A DNA stretch of 64,000 nt from Nostoc sp. C052. GTDB taxonomy: Bacteria; Cyanobacteriota; Cyanobacteriia; Cyanobacteriales; Nostocaceae. The DNA lies in the NCBI RefSeq assembly GCF_013393905.1, contig NZ_CP040272.1, positions 3,410,001-3,474,000 on the forward strand. The letters run 5' to 3'. This document shows, in pieces, positions 8,590 through 17,675 of this stretch (its first letter is position 1; each line of letters begins with the position of its first letter). The translations under genes and the position numbers were made by a program. The notes under the pieces are model-generated. The model was given only the letters and a program-made list of their open reading frames with translations. It searched no databases and was not told the origin of the DNA.

Positions 8590-9672
8590 ATGACCACAAC
8601 CTTACAACGGCGCTCTGGCGCTAGCGTATGGGATCGCTTCTGCGAGTGGATCACCAGCACCGAAAACCGTATATACATCGGTTGGTTCGGCGTTTTGATG
8701 ATTCCTACCCTGCTAGCTGCAACCACCTGCTTCGTAATTGCTTTCATCGCTGCTCCTCCTGTGGACATTGATGGTATTCGCGAACCAGTTGCAGGTTCTT
8801 TGATCTACGGAAACAACATCATCTCTGGTGCAGTTGTTCCTTCTTCAAATGCGATCGGCTTGCACTTCTACCCAATCTGGGAAGCAGCTTCCTTAGATGA
8901 GTGGTTGTACAACGGCGGCCCCTACCAATTAGTAGTTTTCCACTTCTTGATCGGTTGTGCTGCCTACCTTGGTCGTCAGTGGGAACTTTCCTTCCGCTTA
9001 GGTATGCGTCCTTGGATTTGCGTAGCTTACAGCGCACCTTTGGCTTCCGCTACCGCAGTATTCTTGATCTACCCAATCGGTCAAGGTTCTTTCTCTGATG
9101 GTATGCCTTTGGGTATCTCTGGAACCTTCAACTTCATGATTGTGTTCCAAGCAGAACATAACATCTTGATGCACCCCTTCCACATGTTAGGTGTGGCTGG
9201 TGTATTTGGCGGTTCATTGTTCTCAGCAATGCACGGTTCTCTAGTAACTTCTTCCTTGGTGCGTGAAACCACCGAAACCGAATCACAAAATTACGGTTAC
9301 AAGTTCGGTCAAGAAGAAGAAACCTACAACATCGTTGCAGCCCACGGCTACTTCGGTCGTTTGATCTTCCAATACGCTTCCTTCAACAACAGCCGTTCAC
9401 TGCACTTCTTCCTAGCAGCTTGGCCTGTCGTCGGTATCTGGTTCACCGCTTTGGGTATCAGCACGATGGCATTCAACCTGAACGGTTTCAACTTCAACCA
9501 ATCAATTATTGACTCCCAAGGTCGCGTTATCAGCACTTGGGCAGATGTAATCAACCGCGCTAACTTGGGTATGGAAGTAATGCACGAGCGTAACGCTCAC
9601 AACTTCCCCTTAGATTTAGCTGCTGGTGAAGTTACTCCTGTAGCAATGACTGCTCCTGCTATCAACGGTTAA
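8590..9672 (+). CDS. psbA: Photosystem II reaction-centre protein D1
   Basis: 360 residues, full length. D1 binds P680 chlorophylls, pheophytin, QB and most ligands of the Mn4CaO5 cluster in thylakoid membranes. All expected residues are present: Tyr161, Asp170, Glu189, His190, His198, His215, His272, His332, Glu333, His337, Asp342 and Ala344. The last 16 residues after Ala344 form the extension removed by CtpA. Residue 130 is Gln (GRQWE), the state of the low-light D1:1 form; high-light D1:2 forms carry Glu. It is monocistronic, with its own terminator. Cyanobacteria usually have several psbA copies, so this one need not be the main copy. Confidence 0.98.
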   Translation: MTTTLQRRSGASVWDRFCEWITSTENRIYIGWFGVLMIPTLLAATTCFVIAFIAAPPVDIDGIREPVAGSLIYGNNIISGAVVPSSNAIGLHFYPIWEAASLDEWLYNGGPYQLVVFHFLIGCAAYLGRQWELSFRLGMRPWICVAYSAPLASATAVFLIYPIGQGSFSDGMPLGISGTFNFMIVFQAEHNILMHPFHMLGVAGVFGGSLFSAMHGSLVTSSLVRETTETESQNYGYKFGQEEETYNIVAAHGYFGRLIFQYASFNNSRSLHFFLAAWPVVGIWFTALGISTMAFNLNGFNFNQSIIDSQGRVISTWADVINRANLGMEVMHERNAHNFPLDLAAGEVTPVAMTAPAING

Positions 9673-9692
9673 TACTCCAGTATTAGCTAAAT

Positions 9693-9725
9693 AAAAAGCG
9701 CCCTCCAGAAATGGGGGCGCTTTTT
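9693..9725 (+). terminator. Intrinsic terminator of psbA
   Basis: AAAAAGCGCCC (9693-9703) pairs with GGGCGCTTTTT (9715-9725) around an 11-nt spacer, and the descending arm ends in a T run. It begins 20 bp after the psbA stop codon. Confidence 0.9.
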
Positions 9726-9759
9726 AATTGAAGAAAAATTCAGCATCAAAGCAGATGGC

Positions 9760-9935
9760 GAGATGCCATTGGTGTCAATTTCAGATGAAACTCCTTTAAA
9801 ACCTCGTTTCCAGTCTCCTACTGGAAATGCAACTCAAAAGCGGCTCTGCCGCCAGCAAGGGAGGCGGAGCCTCAAGATGGTTCCCAGTCGGAGACTGGGA
9901 ACAAGATAATATCTAACACCAATGGCAAGATGCCC
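9760..9935. repeat. Hairpin-rich repeat element, copy 1 (family also at 37.3 and 42.3 kb)
   Basis: Outer inverted ends share TGCCATTGGTGT (left 9766-9777; right as the complement in 9915-9927). Inside are three hairpins: TTTCCAG...CTGGAAA, a GGCTC-type stem around GCGGCTCTGCCGCC, and TTCCCAGTC...GACTGGGAA. The same ordered hairpins occur in reverse at 42.42-42.53 kb. There is no coding frame inside. The rest of the 9673-10092 gap holds the psbA terminator and AT-rich DNA ahead of the methyltransferase gene. Confidence 0.75.
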
Positions 9936-10092
9936 ACCCCACAATAAATAGATAGTTGGATGTTTTTTGATTTAGGAGTTTCTTACTTCCCGTGTGTGTC
10001 GCTCTGGATCAACAAAATAACTTTTAAAATAAAATATCCAGACAATATCAAAACAAGTTATAACTATAAAAAACGAGATAATTTTATCACTC

Positions 10093-10998
10093 TTGCAAGA
10101 AGAACTAATAACACCACCAAAAGAAATAATTTTTAATCCCTCTTATACCCAGCAGAATGGAGCCGCATATTTAGGTGATAGCCTTAAACTTATTAAATTC
10201 ATTGACGATAATAGTATCAATTTAATTATTACATCACCACCATTTGCTCTTACACGAAAAAAAGAATACGGTAACGAAAGTGCGGAAAAATATATTGAGT
10301 GGTTCTTACCTTTTGCATCCGAATTTAAAAGAGTGCTGGCAGAGAATGGCTCATTCGTACTAGATTTAGGTGGTGCTTACTTACCTGGTAATCCCGTTCG
10401 GAGTATTTACCAATACGAACTTTTAGTTAGATTATGCAAGGAAGTAGGTTTTTTTCTTGCTCAAGAATTTTACCACTATAATCCGTCGCGACTGCCAACC
10501 CCTGCTGAGTGGGTGACAATCAGACGGATTCGTGTGAAAGATTCTGTAAATACAGTTTGGTGGTTATCTAAAACACCAAATCCTAAAGCAGATAATAGAA
10601 AAGTTTTGAAGCCTTATAGCCAAAGTATGAAACAGTTACTCAAAAATGGCTATAAAGCAAAAATACGTCCTAGTGGACATGATATTTCTGATAAATTTCA
10701 AAAGGATAACCAGGGTGCAATTCCACCAAATTTACTAGAAATTGCTAATACTGAATCTAATAGTGCCTATTTACGACGCTGTAAAACAGCAGAAATTAGA
10801 CCCCATCCAGCACGTTTTCCTCAAGGATTCGCCGAGTTTTTCATCAAATTCTTAACTGATGAAGGTGATATAGTATTAGATCCATTTGCAGGTTCTAATA
10901 CAACTGGCTTTGTTTCTGAGAATCTACAACGCCGCTGGATATCTTTTGAAATTAATGAAAATTACGTAATGGGAAGTCGTTATCGATTTGGCCAATAA
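10093..10998 (+). CDS. Beta-class DNA methyltransferase, probably N4-cytosine, orphan
   Basis: 301 residues. The order of motifs is permuted: the catalytic motif IV (TSPPF, residues 47-51) comes first, and the SAM-binding motif I (DPFAGSN, from residue 263) is near the C-terminus, as in beta-class enzymes. TSPP rather than DPPY favours N4-cytosine methylation. Family knowledge suggests comparison with the cyanobacterial solitary m4C methyltransferase that marks GGCC (M.Ssp6803II type), but specificity cannot be read from sequence. No restriction nuclease lies nearby. The start is a TTG at 10093; no in-frame ATG lies just upstream. The gene is more AT-rich than psbA beside it. Confidence 0.85.
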   Translation: MQEELITPPKEIIFNPSYTQQNGAAYLGDSLKLIKFIDDNSINLIITSPPFALTRKKEYGNESAEKYIEWFLPFASEFKRVLAENGSFVLDLGGAYLPGNPVRSIYQYELLVRLCKEVGFFLAQEFYHYNPSRLPTPAEWVTIRRIRVKDSVNTVWWLSKTPNPKADNRKVLKPYSQSMKQLLKNGYKAKIRPSGHDISDKFQKDNQGAIPPNLLEIANTESNSAYLRRCKTAEIRPHPARFPQGFAEFFIKFLTDEGDIVLDPFAGSNTTGFVSENLQRRWISFEINENYVMGSRYRFGQ

Positions 10999-11078
10999 CT
11001 AAATTAAGTGAAGAGTCAAGAGTCAGAAGTTAAAATTTATAATTTATAACTCGTAACTTATAACTCATAACTGCTTAC

Positions 11079-11291
11079 TTAAATTTCTCCATTTACCTGC
11101 ATTTGATGAACTTGATCTGCTAACTCTTGACGACCTTGATCATCTAGTTTGTCAATAGCTAACATCCCCATAAGAATAACTTCTTTCAGGGTCAAACGTG
11201 TAGAATGTGCCTGTTTTTGCACAATCTCTTTAATAATGGGACTAACACCAATCGCTGTACTAGCTCTAGCCACGTAAAAAAAAGGAAACAC
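11079..11291 (-). CDS. Small protein of unknown function
   Basis: 70 residues if started at the ATG at 11291, or 64 from the GTG at 11273, which avoids a Phe-rich start over an A/T homopolymer run. The C-terminal half (LTLKEVILMGMLAIDKLDDQGRQELADQVHQ) is amphipathic and helical-looking. It faces the methyltransferase gene tail to tail with 80 bp between. No family is recognised; an antitoxin-like or DNA-associated small protein is possible but unsupported. Confidence 0.4.
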   Translation of the reverse strand: MFPFFYVARASTAIGVSPIIKEIVQKQAHSTRLTLKEVILMGMLAIDKLDDQGRQELADQVHQMQVNGEI

Positions 11292-12023
11292 TAATGATTC
11301 AGCCTAAATCTTAGCACTTCTAATGAAGTTATTCTCTAGAGTTAAAACTTAATTTAAATGTGTTTCAACTCATACTTCAATGAGTAAACATAAATTTCAA
11401 ATGAAGTATATAGGAATCCGATTTGATTACGGAATTTATTTGTGTAGGGAAGAACAAGGAACCGAGAGGAAGGTAATAGGTGTGTACTGAGTTTTTTCAA
11501 AAATCAAATATGAGTTTTATAGTAAGTTCTCAAATTCTCAGTATGGCAAACTTAATACTTGCTTATTGATGACACACCATCGTATGATATCAATATTATC
11601 GATGATTACACTTACAACCTATTACTCTTTGATAACTGATGCATTTGCACTGCTCAATTTCACATCACAAAGTGAAAAGTATGGTAATTTGATCAAAAGC
11701 AAAAACCTCTCTCCTGAGATGCTCACAAATCACTCACTAATCACCGAGTTTACCAACACTTAATTTGTGGCAACTGAGTGTAAAAAATGTAGTCCGACTA
11801 AATCAGTGCTTTCAGTAGAACCATTCTCATAAATAATACTTCTATACTACTGATAAAACCCTACTTTAAAGAGATCGTAAATTGTCAAATATAATCTCGT
11901 GAATACGCTTTACAGAACTATACAGTGTAAATAAGAATAGTAGATTAACCGAAGTAAAATTTTCCTGAATACAGACAACGAATGCTGTGATATGGAAAAG
12001 CAGTGAGTAGAGGAGAGAAAGCG
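11292..12023. other. AT-rich gap without a supported gene
   Basis: About 730 bp. A 65-codon frame at 11566-11763 (+) exists, with a hydrophobic N-terminus (MISILSMITLTTYYSLI), but it has no Shine-Dalgarno sequence and no recognisable family, so I do not call it. I see no RNA gene or repeat family. The 3' end must hold the promoter of the SGNH esterase gene. Confidence 0.4.
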
Positions 12024-13079
12024 ATGAGGGACCCTTATCTGTTGGCAGCAGGCTTGTTAACAGGATTAGCAATACCAGCATCGGCTCTTCCACATCTGTC
12101 CATTGTCCTGCCAGAAAATTCTAGATTCCTGTGGGATTTAAAACAGGGTTCGCAGGCAATAGTCAGTACAAAAATTATCAAGAATGTCGATCTCTCCTTA
12201 CCAGAACTGAGCGGCCAAGCGTTCCAACCCTTAAAAAGTTCGCAGCTATCAGTAGGTGAGAAAAACATCCCTAGCGTACCAGAATTCGGCAGTCCGGGAT
12301 TACCAACCCCAACAGAGTCATCACTTAACCCCAGCACCCAAGCAACTACCCTCTTATTGACATCTGGGAATCAACTTTACTACCAAAGATTGGCGGCTCT
12401 GAAAACAGGTCAGATTTATACACGCGTAGATAGTGATAATTTGCAATCATTGTGGGAGTCGATCAAGAAACGTCAACTAACTTATGACGACTGGAAAAGT
12501 TTACTAGCTTTAGAAGCGAGAGCGATCGCTCAAGGTCAAGGCCCAAATCATCTAAGTATCTTAGTTGGTGATTCTTTGAGCATGTGGTTTCCGAGAGAAA
12601 AACTGCCTGCTGGTAAATTGTGGCTGAATCAAGGCATATCTGGAGATACCTCTAGTGGCGTTTTAAAAAGATTGGGGGCATTTTCGGCAACACGACCAGA
12701 TGTAATTTACATCATGGCTGGGATTAACGACTTACGAAAAGGTGCTAGTGATGAAACAATTTTGCGTAATTATCGCCGGATTGTCAGGCATTTACGACAG
12801 GCTCACCCCCAAGCTCAAATTATTGTCCAATCAATTTTACCTACTCGTCTACCAAAAATTTCCAATAGCCGCATTCGTCACATCAACATCCAACTAACCG
12901 TGATTGCCAAACAAGAAGGCGCTAATTATCTAAATATTTATAGCTCGTTTACAGATATGGAAGGCAATTTGCGCCCAGAGTTGACCACAGATGGGTTGCA
13001 CTTGTCTCAAGAGGGATATGACGTGTGGCGAACGGCACTACAGCAGATAGAATACAAGCTCACTCAGCGTCAGAATTGA
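12024..13079 (+). CDS. Secreted SGNH/GDSL-family esterase
   Basis: 351 residues from the ATG at 12024, chosen because GAGGAGAG lies 7-14 bases upstream; a GTG at 12003 would add seven residues. The N-terminus (LLAAGLLTGLAIPASA) is a likely signal peptide, followed by a Ser/Pro-rich linker. The catalytic domain covers about residues 170-345: GDSLS (nucleophile block I), GISGDTSSG (block II), AGINDLRKG (block III, GxND) and TDGLHLSQEGY (block V Asp and His). Such enzymes hydrolyse ester or acyl groups, often on envelope polysaccharides or lipids. The substrate is not predictable. Confidence 0.88.
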   Translation: MRDPYLLAAGLLTGLAIPASALPHLSIVLPENSRFLWDLKQGSQAIVSTKIIKNVDLSLPELSGQAFQPLKSSQLSVGEKNIPSVPEFGSPGLPTPTESSLNPSTQATTLLLTSGNQLYYQRLAALKTGQIYTRVDSDNLQSLWESIKKRQLTYDDWKSLLALEARAIAQGQGPNHLSILVGDSLSMWFPREKLPAGKLWLNQGISGDTSSGVLKRLGAFSATRPDVIYIMAGINDLRKGASDETILRNYRRIVRHLRQAHPQAQIIVQSILPTRLPKISNSRIRHINIQLTVIAKQEGANYLNIYSSFTDMEGNLRPELTTDGLHLSQEGYDVWRTALQQIEYKLTQRQN

Positions 13080-13144
13080 GCGATCGCTTTGCCGATATTG
13101 GAGCGATATCTACGACGGACTGCGCCTACGCAATTTTTAAATTT

Positions 13145-13501
13145 ATGGAAGTTACTGATACCGATGCTATCAACATACGTTCTGTAATTGAATACCAATT
13201 GGCAGCTTTTAAAAAAGATGACGCTCAAGGCGCTTTTACCTTCGCTAGTCCGGCAATTCAGACGCAATTCGGAACCCCAGAAAATTTTATGCTTATGGTA
13301 AAAACAAGCTACCCAGCAGTATATCGCCCTCGTTCTGTCTTTTTTGAGAAAATAACAACCATCCACGGAAGCATAACTCAACCAGTGCTGCTACTTGCTC
13401 CTGATGGAGTTCCCTTAAGGGCTTTATATTTTATGGAAAAACAGCTCGATCGTATCTGGAGGATTAACGGTTGCTTTCTAGTTTCTCTAGAAGGTAAATA
13501 A
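13145..13501 (+). CDS. DUF4864-like protein
   Basis: 118 residues from the ATG at 13145. The frame is open back to 13025, but the extra 40 residues overlap the SGNH gene and cross a repeat-like stretch (ACGACGGACTGCGCCTACGC), so the later start fits better. The sequence has the DUF4864 look: IRSVIEYQLAAFKKDDAQGAFTFASP at the start and YPAVYRPRS in the middle, ending in W-R-I-N-G-C. The fold resembles a small NTF2-like domain. Function is unknown. It follows the SGNH gene by 65 bp and could be cotranscribed. Confidence 0.7.
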   Translation: MEVTDTDAINIRSVIEYQLAAFKKDDAQGAFTFASPAIQTQFGTPENFMLMVKTSYPAVYRPRSVFFEKITTIHGSITQPVLLLAPDGVPLRALYFMEKQLDRIWRINGCFLVSLEGK

Positions 13502-13526
13502 ATTCTATTTTTATACAACCAAAATT

Positions 13527-14357
13527 TTATACTTTAACGCCCAAGGCTTCCCGATTTAAAACCTGATTCAACTTACCGCTACGATAACCTTCTAAATCTA
13601 AGGTTACATAGATAAACCCAAAATCTTGAAATGCCGAAACTAATGTTTGTAAATCGTTAGTTAACACAAACTCTTTAATTTGTTCGGGTGGTAATTCAAT
13701 ACGTGCTGTATCTCCTTCCGATCGCACGCGCAAATTCTGCCAACCTAGTTTTCGGAGATAAATTTCTCCTCTACCGACTCGTTGCAACTTAGCGACAGTG
13801 ATCTCTTCACCGTAAGGAAACCGGGAACTGAGGCAAGGTTGAGCAGGTTTATCCCACCAAGGTAAACCGAGTTGTTGCGAAAGTTGGCGAACTTCTAATT
13901 TCGTGACACCAATTTCTGCTAAAGGCGATCGCGCCCCTCTTTCCTTAGCCGCCTGAATTCCTGGACGATAATCATGCAAATCATCGGCATTTACCCCATC
14001 CACGACATAAGGATAACCCAACTCTAAAGCTAAAGGTTTGAGAGTGTCGTGCAACTCACTTTTGCAAAAATAACAGCGATTAACAGGGTTAGAAGTGTAA
14101 TTGGGATTTTCCATCTCGTGAGTCTGGACGATTTTATGAGGAATCCCAATTGTTGCAGCTTGAATTTTCGCGTCTTCCAACTCTTCTGGTAATAGTGAAG
14201 GAGAAACAGCCGTGACAGCCAAAGCGCGATCGCCCAACACATCATAGGCAATTTTGGCAACCAAAGTGCTATCAACACCCCCAGAGTAGGCAATCAACGC
14301 CTGCTCCATTTCTGTAAATAAGGCTCTTAATTGCTCAAATTTTTCTGTCAGCATCAT
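13527..14357 (-). CDS. larE: ATP-dependent sacrificial sulfur transferase LarE
   Basis: 276 residues from the ATG at 14357, which has AGGA about nine bases upstream; the longer frame to 14393 needs a TTG. LarE adenylates and sulfurates the pyridinium precursor of the nickel-pincer nucleotide cofactor of lactate racemase. A PP-loop (SGGVDST) near residue 26, an RCYFCK pair near 95-98 and PAQPCLSSRFPYG with Cys near 175 fit the family; that last Cys corresponds to the sacrificial one. I see no larA, larB or larC in the window, so whether the full pathway exists here is open. Confidence 0.9.
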   Translation of the reverse strand: MMLTEKFEQLRALFTEMEQALIAYSGGVDSTLVAKIAYDVLGDRALAVTAVSPSLLPEELEDAKIQAATIGIPHKIVQTHEMENPNYTSNPVNRCYFCKSELHDTLKPLALELGYPYVVDGVNADDLHDYRPGIQAAKERGARSPLAEIGVTKLEVRQLSQQLGLPWWDKPAQPCLSSRFPYGEEITVAKLQRVGRGEIYLRKLGWQNLRVRSEGDTARIELPPEQIKEFVLTNDLQTLVSAFQDFGFIYVTLDLEGYRSGKLNQVLNREALGVKV

Positions 14358-14414
14358 TTCCCAATCCTGCCAAAACCCTATAGCACCCAACAATTTCTAT
14401 TGTAGTCATTAGTT

Positions 14415-14500
14415 ATGGGGCATGGGGCTGGGGCATTGGGCATTGGGCGGAGGCAGGAGAAGGTAAAAGTTCTTTAATTTTGAATTTTGAATTTTGAATT
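14415..14500. repeat. GGGCATT-type and AATTTTG heptamer repeats
   Basis: The 150-bp gap between larE and the hybrid kinase has GGGCATTGGGCATTGGGCGG (about 14431-14450) and then AATTTTG repeated three times (14476-14496). Both are the tandem heptamer type common between Nostoc genes. The kinase stop codon is only a few bases further on. Confidence 0.7.
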
Positions 14501-14508
14501 CTTAATCC

Positions 14509-16344
14509 CTACTCCCCACCCAGCGAAGTTGGTGCTTTGCTGTACTTGGCTACCAGACTGGCTAAAAGTGGTAAATCAATCGGTTTAGAAATATAGTCAT
14601 TTACTCCAGCGGCTAGACAAGTTTCGCGATCGCCTTTCATCGCCATTGCTGTTTGAACAATTACCGGAATCGTCCGATATTGCGGATGTTCTCGCAGTTG
14701 TTGTACCAAGTTAAGACCATTTGCATCTGTTAGACAAACATCCATTAAAATCACCGCTGGCTCTAACACAGTTAGAGTTTCCCACATCTCAGCAGCATTC
14801 TTAACCCAAGTCACCTGATATCCCAATTTACGTAGATAAATTTGCATCAAATCAGCATTTGGTAAATCATTTTCTACCAACAAAATCTCTACAGAGGAAC
14901 TAGGTGTAAAATGCAGAGGAAATGAAGAAAATTTTGTTTCCTCATCCGCCTCATCTCCCCGCGCTCCTATTTCTTGCTTAAAGGGAAGTACCAGGGTAAA
15001 ACGCGAGCCGCGATTTACTTCAGATTCCACTTTCACAGAACCACCGTGAATTTTGGCAAGTTTCTGAGTCACTGCTAAACCCAAACCAGTACCTTCAACA
15101 CCACCTGCTACAGCCTTGGCAATTTGGAAATAGGGTTCAAACAGTTGAACTTGGTCTTCTTGGGAAATGCCACTGCCAGTATCCCACACAGTAAAATGCA
15201 CAAATACACCTTTAGGAGCAACTCGTAAGCCAACACTTCCTTCACTGGTAAACTTTAGAGCGTTGAAGATTAAATTCAACAGCATTTGCTTGAGTCGTAA
15301 GGGGTCGGCTACTAAGGTTGTAATATCGGGTTCAAGTTCTAAGCACAGTTTCAAACCCTTATTAGCGGCTTTCTCTTTCACTAGTGCCAAAACATTGCTA
15401 CACAGCAGTGGCACATCTATTATTTCCCACTGTACTTCTAGCTGATTTGCTTCAATTTTAGAGAGATCCAAAATATCATTGATCAGAGCTAGCAAGTGCT
15501 TGCCGCTAGACTGAATGATATTTAAATACTCTTGCTGGCGTTCTTTAGTTGGTTCGTACCCTGGTGCTAAAAGCAGGTGGGTAAACCCAATAATAGAACT
15601 AAGTGGTGTGCGAATTTCGTGGCTGGTGTTTGCCAAAAACTGATTTTTGAGTTGATTAGTGCGCTCCAATTCTTGATTAGAGTTGCTTAACTGTTGATAC
15701 CGTTGCGACCAAGACAGGATATGTCTAAGTTGTACCAAAGCTGTAGTACAGTATTTGGCAGACCTTGCCATCAATTGCGATCTGAGTTGAGCTTGTGATT
15801 TGATCGGCGATTCACGATCAGAGCTTAGGGAAGCTGTGGCGATAATCAGCCAGCCCATGACGTTACCAGAATCATCAGCTAACCGCCAAGCGCTCTGTGG
15901 TTGTTGATGCTCAAGCTGTTGCAAATCTTCAAGTTTTATGACTTCTTGCAATCTCAACAGCAGCTTTTTTTCTGCTGTCAGCACTTCTACAAATAAAGGT
16001 TGTGAGTTTGGGGATGGAGAACGAGAAACATAGCAAACTGTGGCAACGGTTTCTTGTGGTTGAAACAACGCGATGCCTACGGCACAATCTGTAAGTGCCA
16101 AATTACTGCTGTGAACAGCACTGTTAATTTCGTTAACCACAGCTTGGAAAATTTCTGCTTGTGCGGCTCCTGCCTGTGGGACAGTGTTACAAGCAGAAAG
16201 CAGGCAATCATTAAGGCGACTTTGCAACTGGTTTAAGCTGCTCTCCAACCACAGTTGTGCGCGAAGTTGCTCAATTGTTGTCAAAAGTTTTGGCGTTGCA
16301 TCTATCAGTGAGTTCTGGTCTGGTAAGCTTGAGTACTGCTGCAT
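14509..16344 (-). CDS. Hybrid histidine kinase with C-terminal receiver
   Basis: 611 residues from the ATG at 16344 (a TTG two codons upstream is less likely). The N-terminal 210 residues look like a degenerate GAF-type sensor. A coiled stretch then leads into the dimerisation domain, with the phosphoacceptor in NTSHEIRTPL at about His242. The ATPase domain has NLIFNALKFT, WDTGSGI and GTGLGLAVTQKL. The receiver domain (about 490-600) has the phospho-Asp in LMDVC near 535 and Lys in SKPID. A phosphotransfer or receiver partner elsewhere is expected. No transmembrane segment is seen, so a cytosolic signal is likely. Confidence 0.9.
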   Translation of the reverse strand: MQQYSSLPDQNSLIDATPKLLTTIEQLRAQLWLESSLNQLQSRLNDCLLSACNTVPQAGAAQAEIFQAVVNEINSAVHSSNLALTDCAVGIALFQPQETVATVCYVSRSPSPNSQPLFVEVLTAEKKLLLRLQEVIKLEDLQQLEHQQPQSAWRLADDSGNVMGWLIIATASLSSDRESPIKSQAQLRSQLMARSAKYCTTALVQLRHILSWSQRYQQLSNSNQELERTNQLKNQFLANTSHEIRTPLSSIIGFTHLLLAPGYEPTKERQQEYLNIIQSSGKHLLALINDILDLSKIEANQLEVQWEIIDVPLLCSNVLALVKEKAANKGLKLCLELEPDITTLVADPLRLKQMLLNLIFNALKFTSEGSVGLRVAPKGVFVHFTVWDTGSGISQEDQVQLFEPYFQIAKAVAGGVEGTGLGLAVTQKLAKIHGGSVKVESEVNRGSRFTLVLPFKQEIGARGDEADEETKFSSFPLHFTPSSSVEILLVENDLPNADLMQIYLRKLGYQVTWVKNAAEMWETLTVLEPAVILMDVCLTDANGLNLVQQLREHPQYRTIPVIVQTAMAMKGDRETCLAAGVNDYISKPIDLPLLASLVAKYSKAPTSLGGE

Positions 16345-16376
16345 GGTCAACTAGACCGCTGAACAAATTTAGCTTT

Positions 16377-16470
16377 GCATAAAAATCCGAATAGGATTTT
16401 ATGCATATTAGCCGAGAATTCTTTTTTATTTATAAACCATAACTTATGTTGTTATAAACCATAGCTTATG
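16377..16470. promoter_or_regulatory. Inverted and direct repeats between divergent genes
   Basis: The 205-bp space between the hybrid kinase (minus) and the amino-acid permease (plus) has a near-perfect inverted repeat, GCATAAAAATCC/GGATTTTATGC, at 16377-16404. It is followed by two 18-bp direct repeats, TATAAACCATAACTTATG and TATAAACCATAGCTTATG, at 16431-16448 and 16453-16470. Their 22-bp period puts both on one face of the helix. This looks like an operator for one or both genes. The binding protein is unknown. Confidence 0.5.
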
Positions 16471-16549
16471 ATGCCGAATTTAGCAGCTAGACAAAAAAAT
16501 TATTTTATGAACCATTAACCTAAAATTTTTTAAAAGCAACTTGAGACTT

Positions 16550-17416
16550 ATGGATACACAATTCGCCCAACTAATGGTTAATGGGATTGCGGTGGGGAGC
16601 ATTATTGCGCTAGCCGCAGTCGGACTGACTCTTACTTATGGAATTTTACGACTATCAAATTTTGCTCACGGTGACTTTCTCACTTTAGGAGCATATCTCA
16701 CCTGGCTGATAAACACCATTGGAGTTAATATTTGGCTGTCGATGATTTTGGCAGCAGCGGGAACAGTTGCAGCAATGCTGTTATCGGAAAAGTTACTGTG
16801 GTCAAGGATGCGCGCTATCCGTGCTACTTCCACGACGCTGATTATTATTTCTATCGGACTTGCCTTATTTCTTCGCAATGGGATTATTTTGATTTGGGGT
16901 GGCAAGAACCAAAATTATGATTTACCTGTGACGCCAGCTTTAGATATTTTGGGTTTAAAGGTGCCGCAAAATCAATTATTGGTATTGGGGTTGGCGGTGC
17001 TAGCAATCTTGGCGCTACATTACCTGCTGCAAAATACCAAAATTGGTAAAGCGATGCGAGCAGTTGCCGACGATCTGGACTTAGCCAGAGTTTCAGGTAT
17101 TAATGTTGACCGAGTAATTTTTTGGACTTGGGTAATTACTGGCACGCTTACGTCATTGGGTGGCAGTATGTATGGGTTAATTACAGCCGTGCGTCCAAAT
17201 ATGGGATGGTTCCTAATCTTACCATTGTTTGCCTCAGTAATACTTGGTGGCATTGGTAACCCTTACGGTGCGATCGCAGCAGCTTTTATCATTGGCATCG
17301 TCCAGGAAATTAGCACTCCTTGGCTGGGTTCACAGTACAAACAGGGCGTAGCCCTGTTGATTATGATTTTGGTGCTGCTCATTCGCCCCAAAGGTTTATT
17401 CAAAGGAACGATTTGA
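16550..17416 (+). CDS. natD: Branched-chain/neutral amino-acid ABC permease (LivH/NatD-like)
   Basis: 288 residues from the ATG at 16550; the TTG nine bases upstream would add three residues. It is an inner-membrane permease with about eight hydrophobic segments. LivH hallmarks are MVNGIAVGSIIALAAVGLTLTYG at the start, LSNFAHGD, and the ATPase-contact loop KAMRAVADDLDLARVSGIN near 165-185. In Anabaena the N-I neutral amino-acid system is NatABCDE, whose genes are scattered, with NatD the LivH-type permease. That fits this gene standing alone with no binding protein or ATPase nearby. The symbol is an assignment by type, not by comparison. Confidence 0.75.
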   Translation: MDTQFAQLMVNGIAVGSIIALAAVGLTLTYGILRLSNFAHGDFLTLGAYLTWLINTIGVNIWLSMILAAAGTVAAMLLSEKLLWSRMRAIRATSTTLIIISIGLALFLRNGIILIWGGKNQNYDLPVTPALDILGLKVPQNQLLVLGLAVLAILALHYLLQNTKIGKAMRAVADDLDLARVSGINVDRVIFWTWVITGTLTSLGGSMYGLITAVRPNMGWFLILPLFASVILGGIGNPYGAIAAAFIIGIVQEISTPWLGSQYKQGVALLIMILVLLIRPKGLFKGTI

Positions 17417-17437
17417 GCAGCACCATTCCACTTCTAA

Positions 17438-17575
17438 TTACTCAATAATGTGGAAATAGTAGGCTGCTACCAGGAAATTGATAGCTAACAAGAACAGTGC
17501 CCAGCCTGTGCGATAAGCGTAGGGAGGTTTAGCTCCACTGTCGGCAACTGGGGAAATCTTAGTTTTAGCAGTCAT
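17438..17575 (-). CDS. psaX: Photosystem I 4.8-kDa subunit PsaX
   Basis: 45 residues, read directly from the sequence and too short for routine gene callers. It starts MTAKTKISPVADSG, continues KPPYAYRTGWALFLLAINFL and ends VAAYYFHIIE. The single membrane helix and the GAKPPY...RTGWAL...NFLVAAYYFHI pattern match PsaX, a peripheral small subunit of cyanobacterial photosystem I that binds a chlorophyll. AGGAGA lies about eight bases upstream of the ATG, a strong ribosome-binding site. The gene faces natD tail to tail with 21 bp between and lies downstream of lipA on the same strand. Confidence 0.93.
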   Translation of the reverse strand: MTAKTKISPVADSGAKPPYAYRTGWALFLLAINFLVAAYYFHIIE

Positions 17576-17675
17576 AATTCAATTCTCCTAATGTCAGGAC
17601 TTTTTAAGAAATACCAAACTGGCGTACCAAATACTCAAATTCTTTAAGAATATTTGTGTGAAGTTGGGAATTGGG

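Noticed and set aside
11566..11763. 65-codon frame with a hydrophobic start
   Set aside because: No ribosome-binding site and no recognisable family; AT-rich DNA makes such frames by chance.
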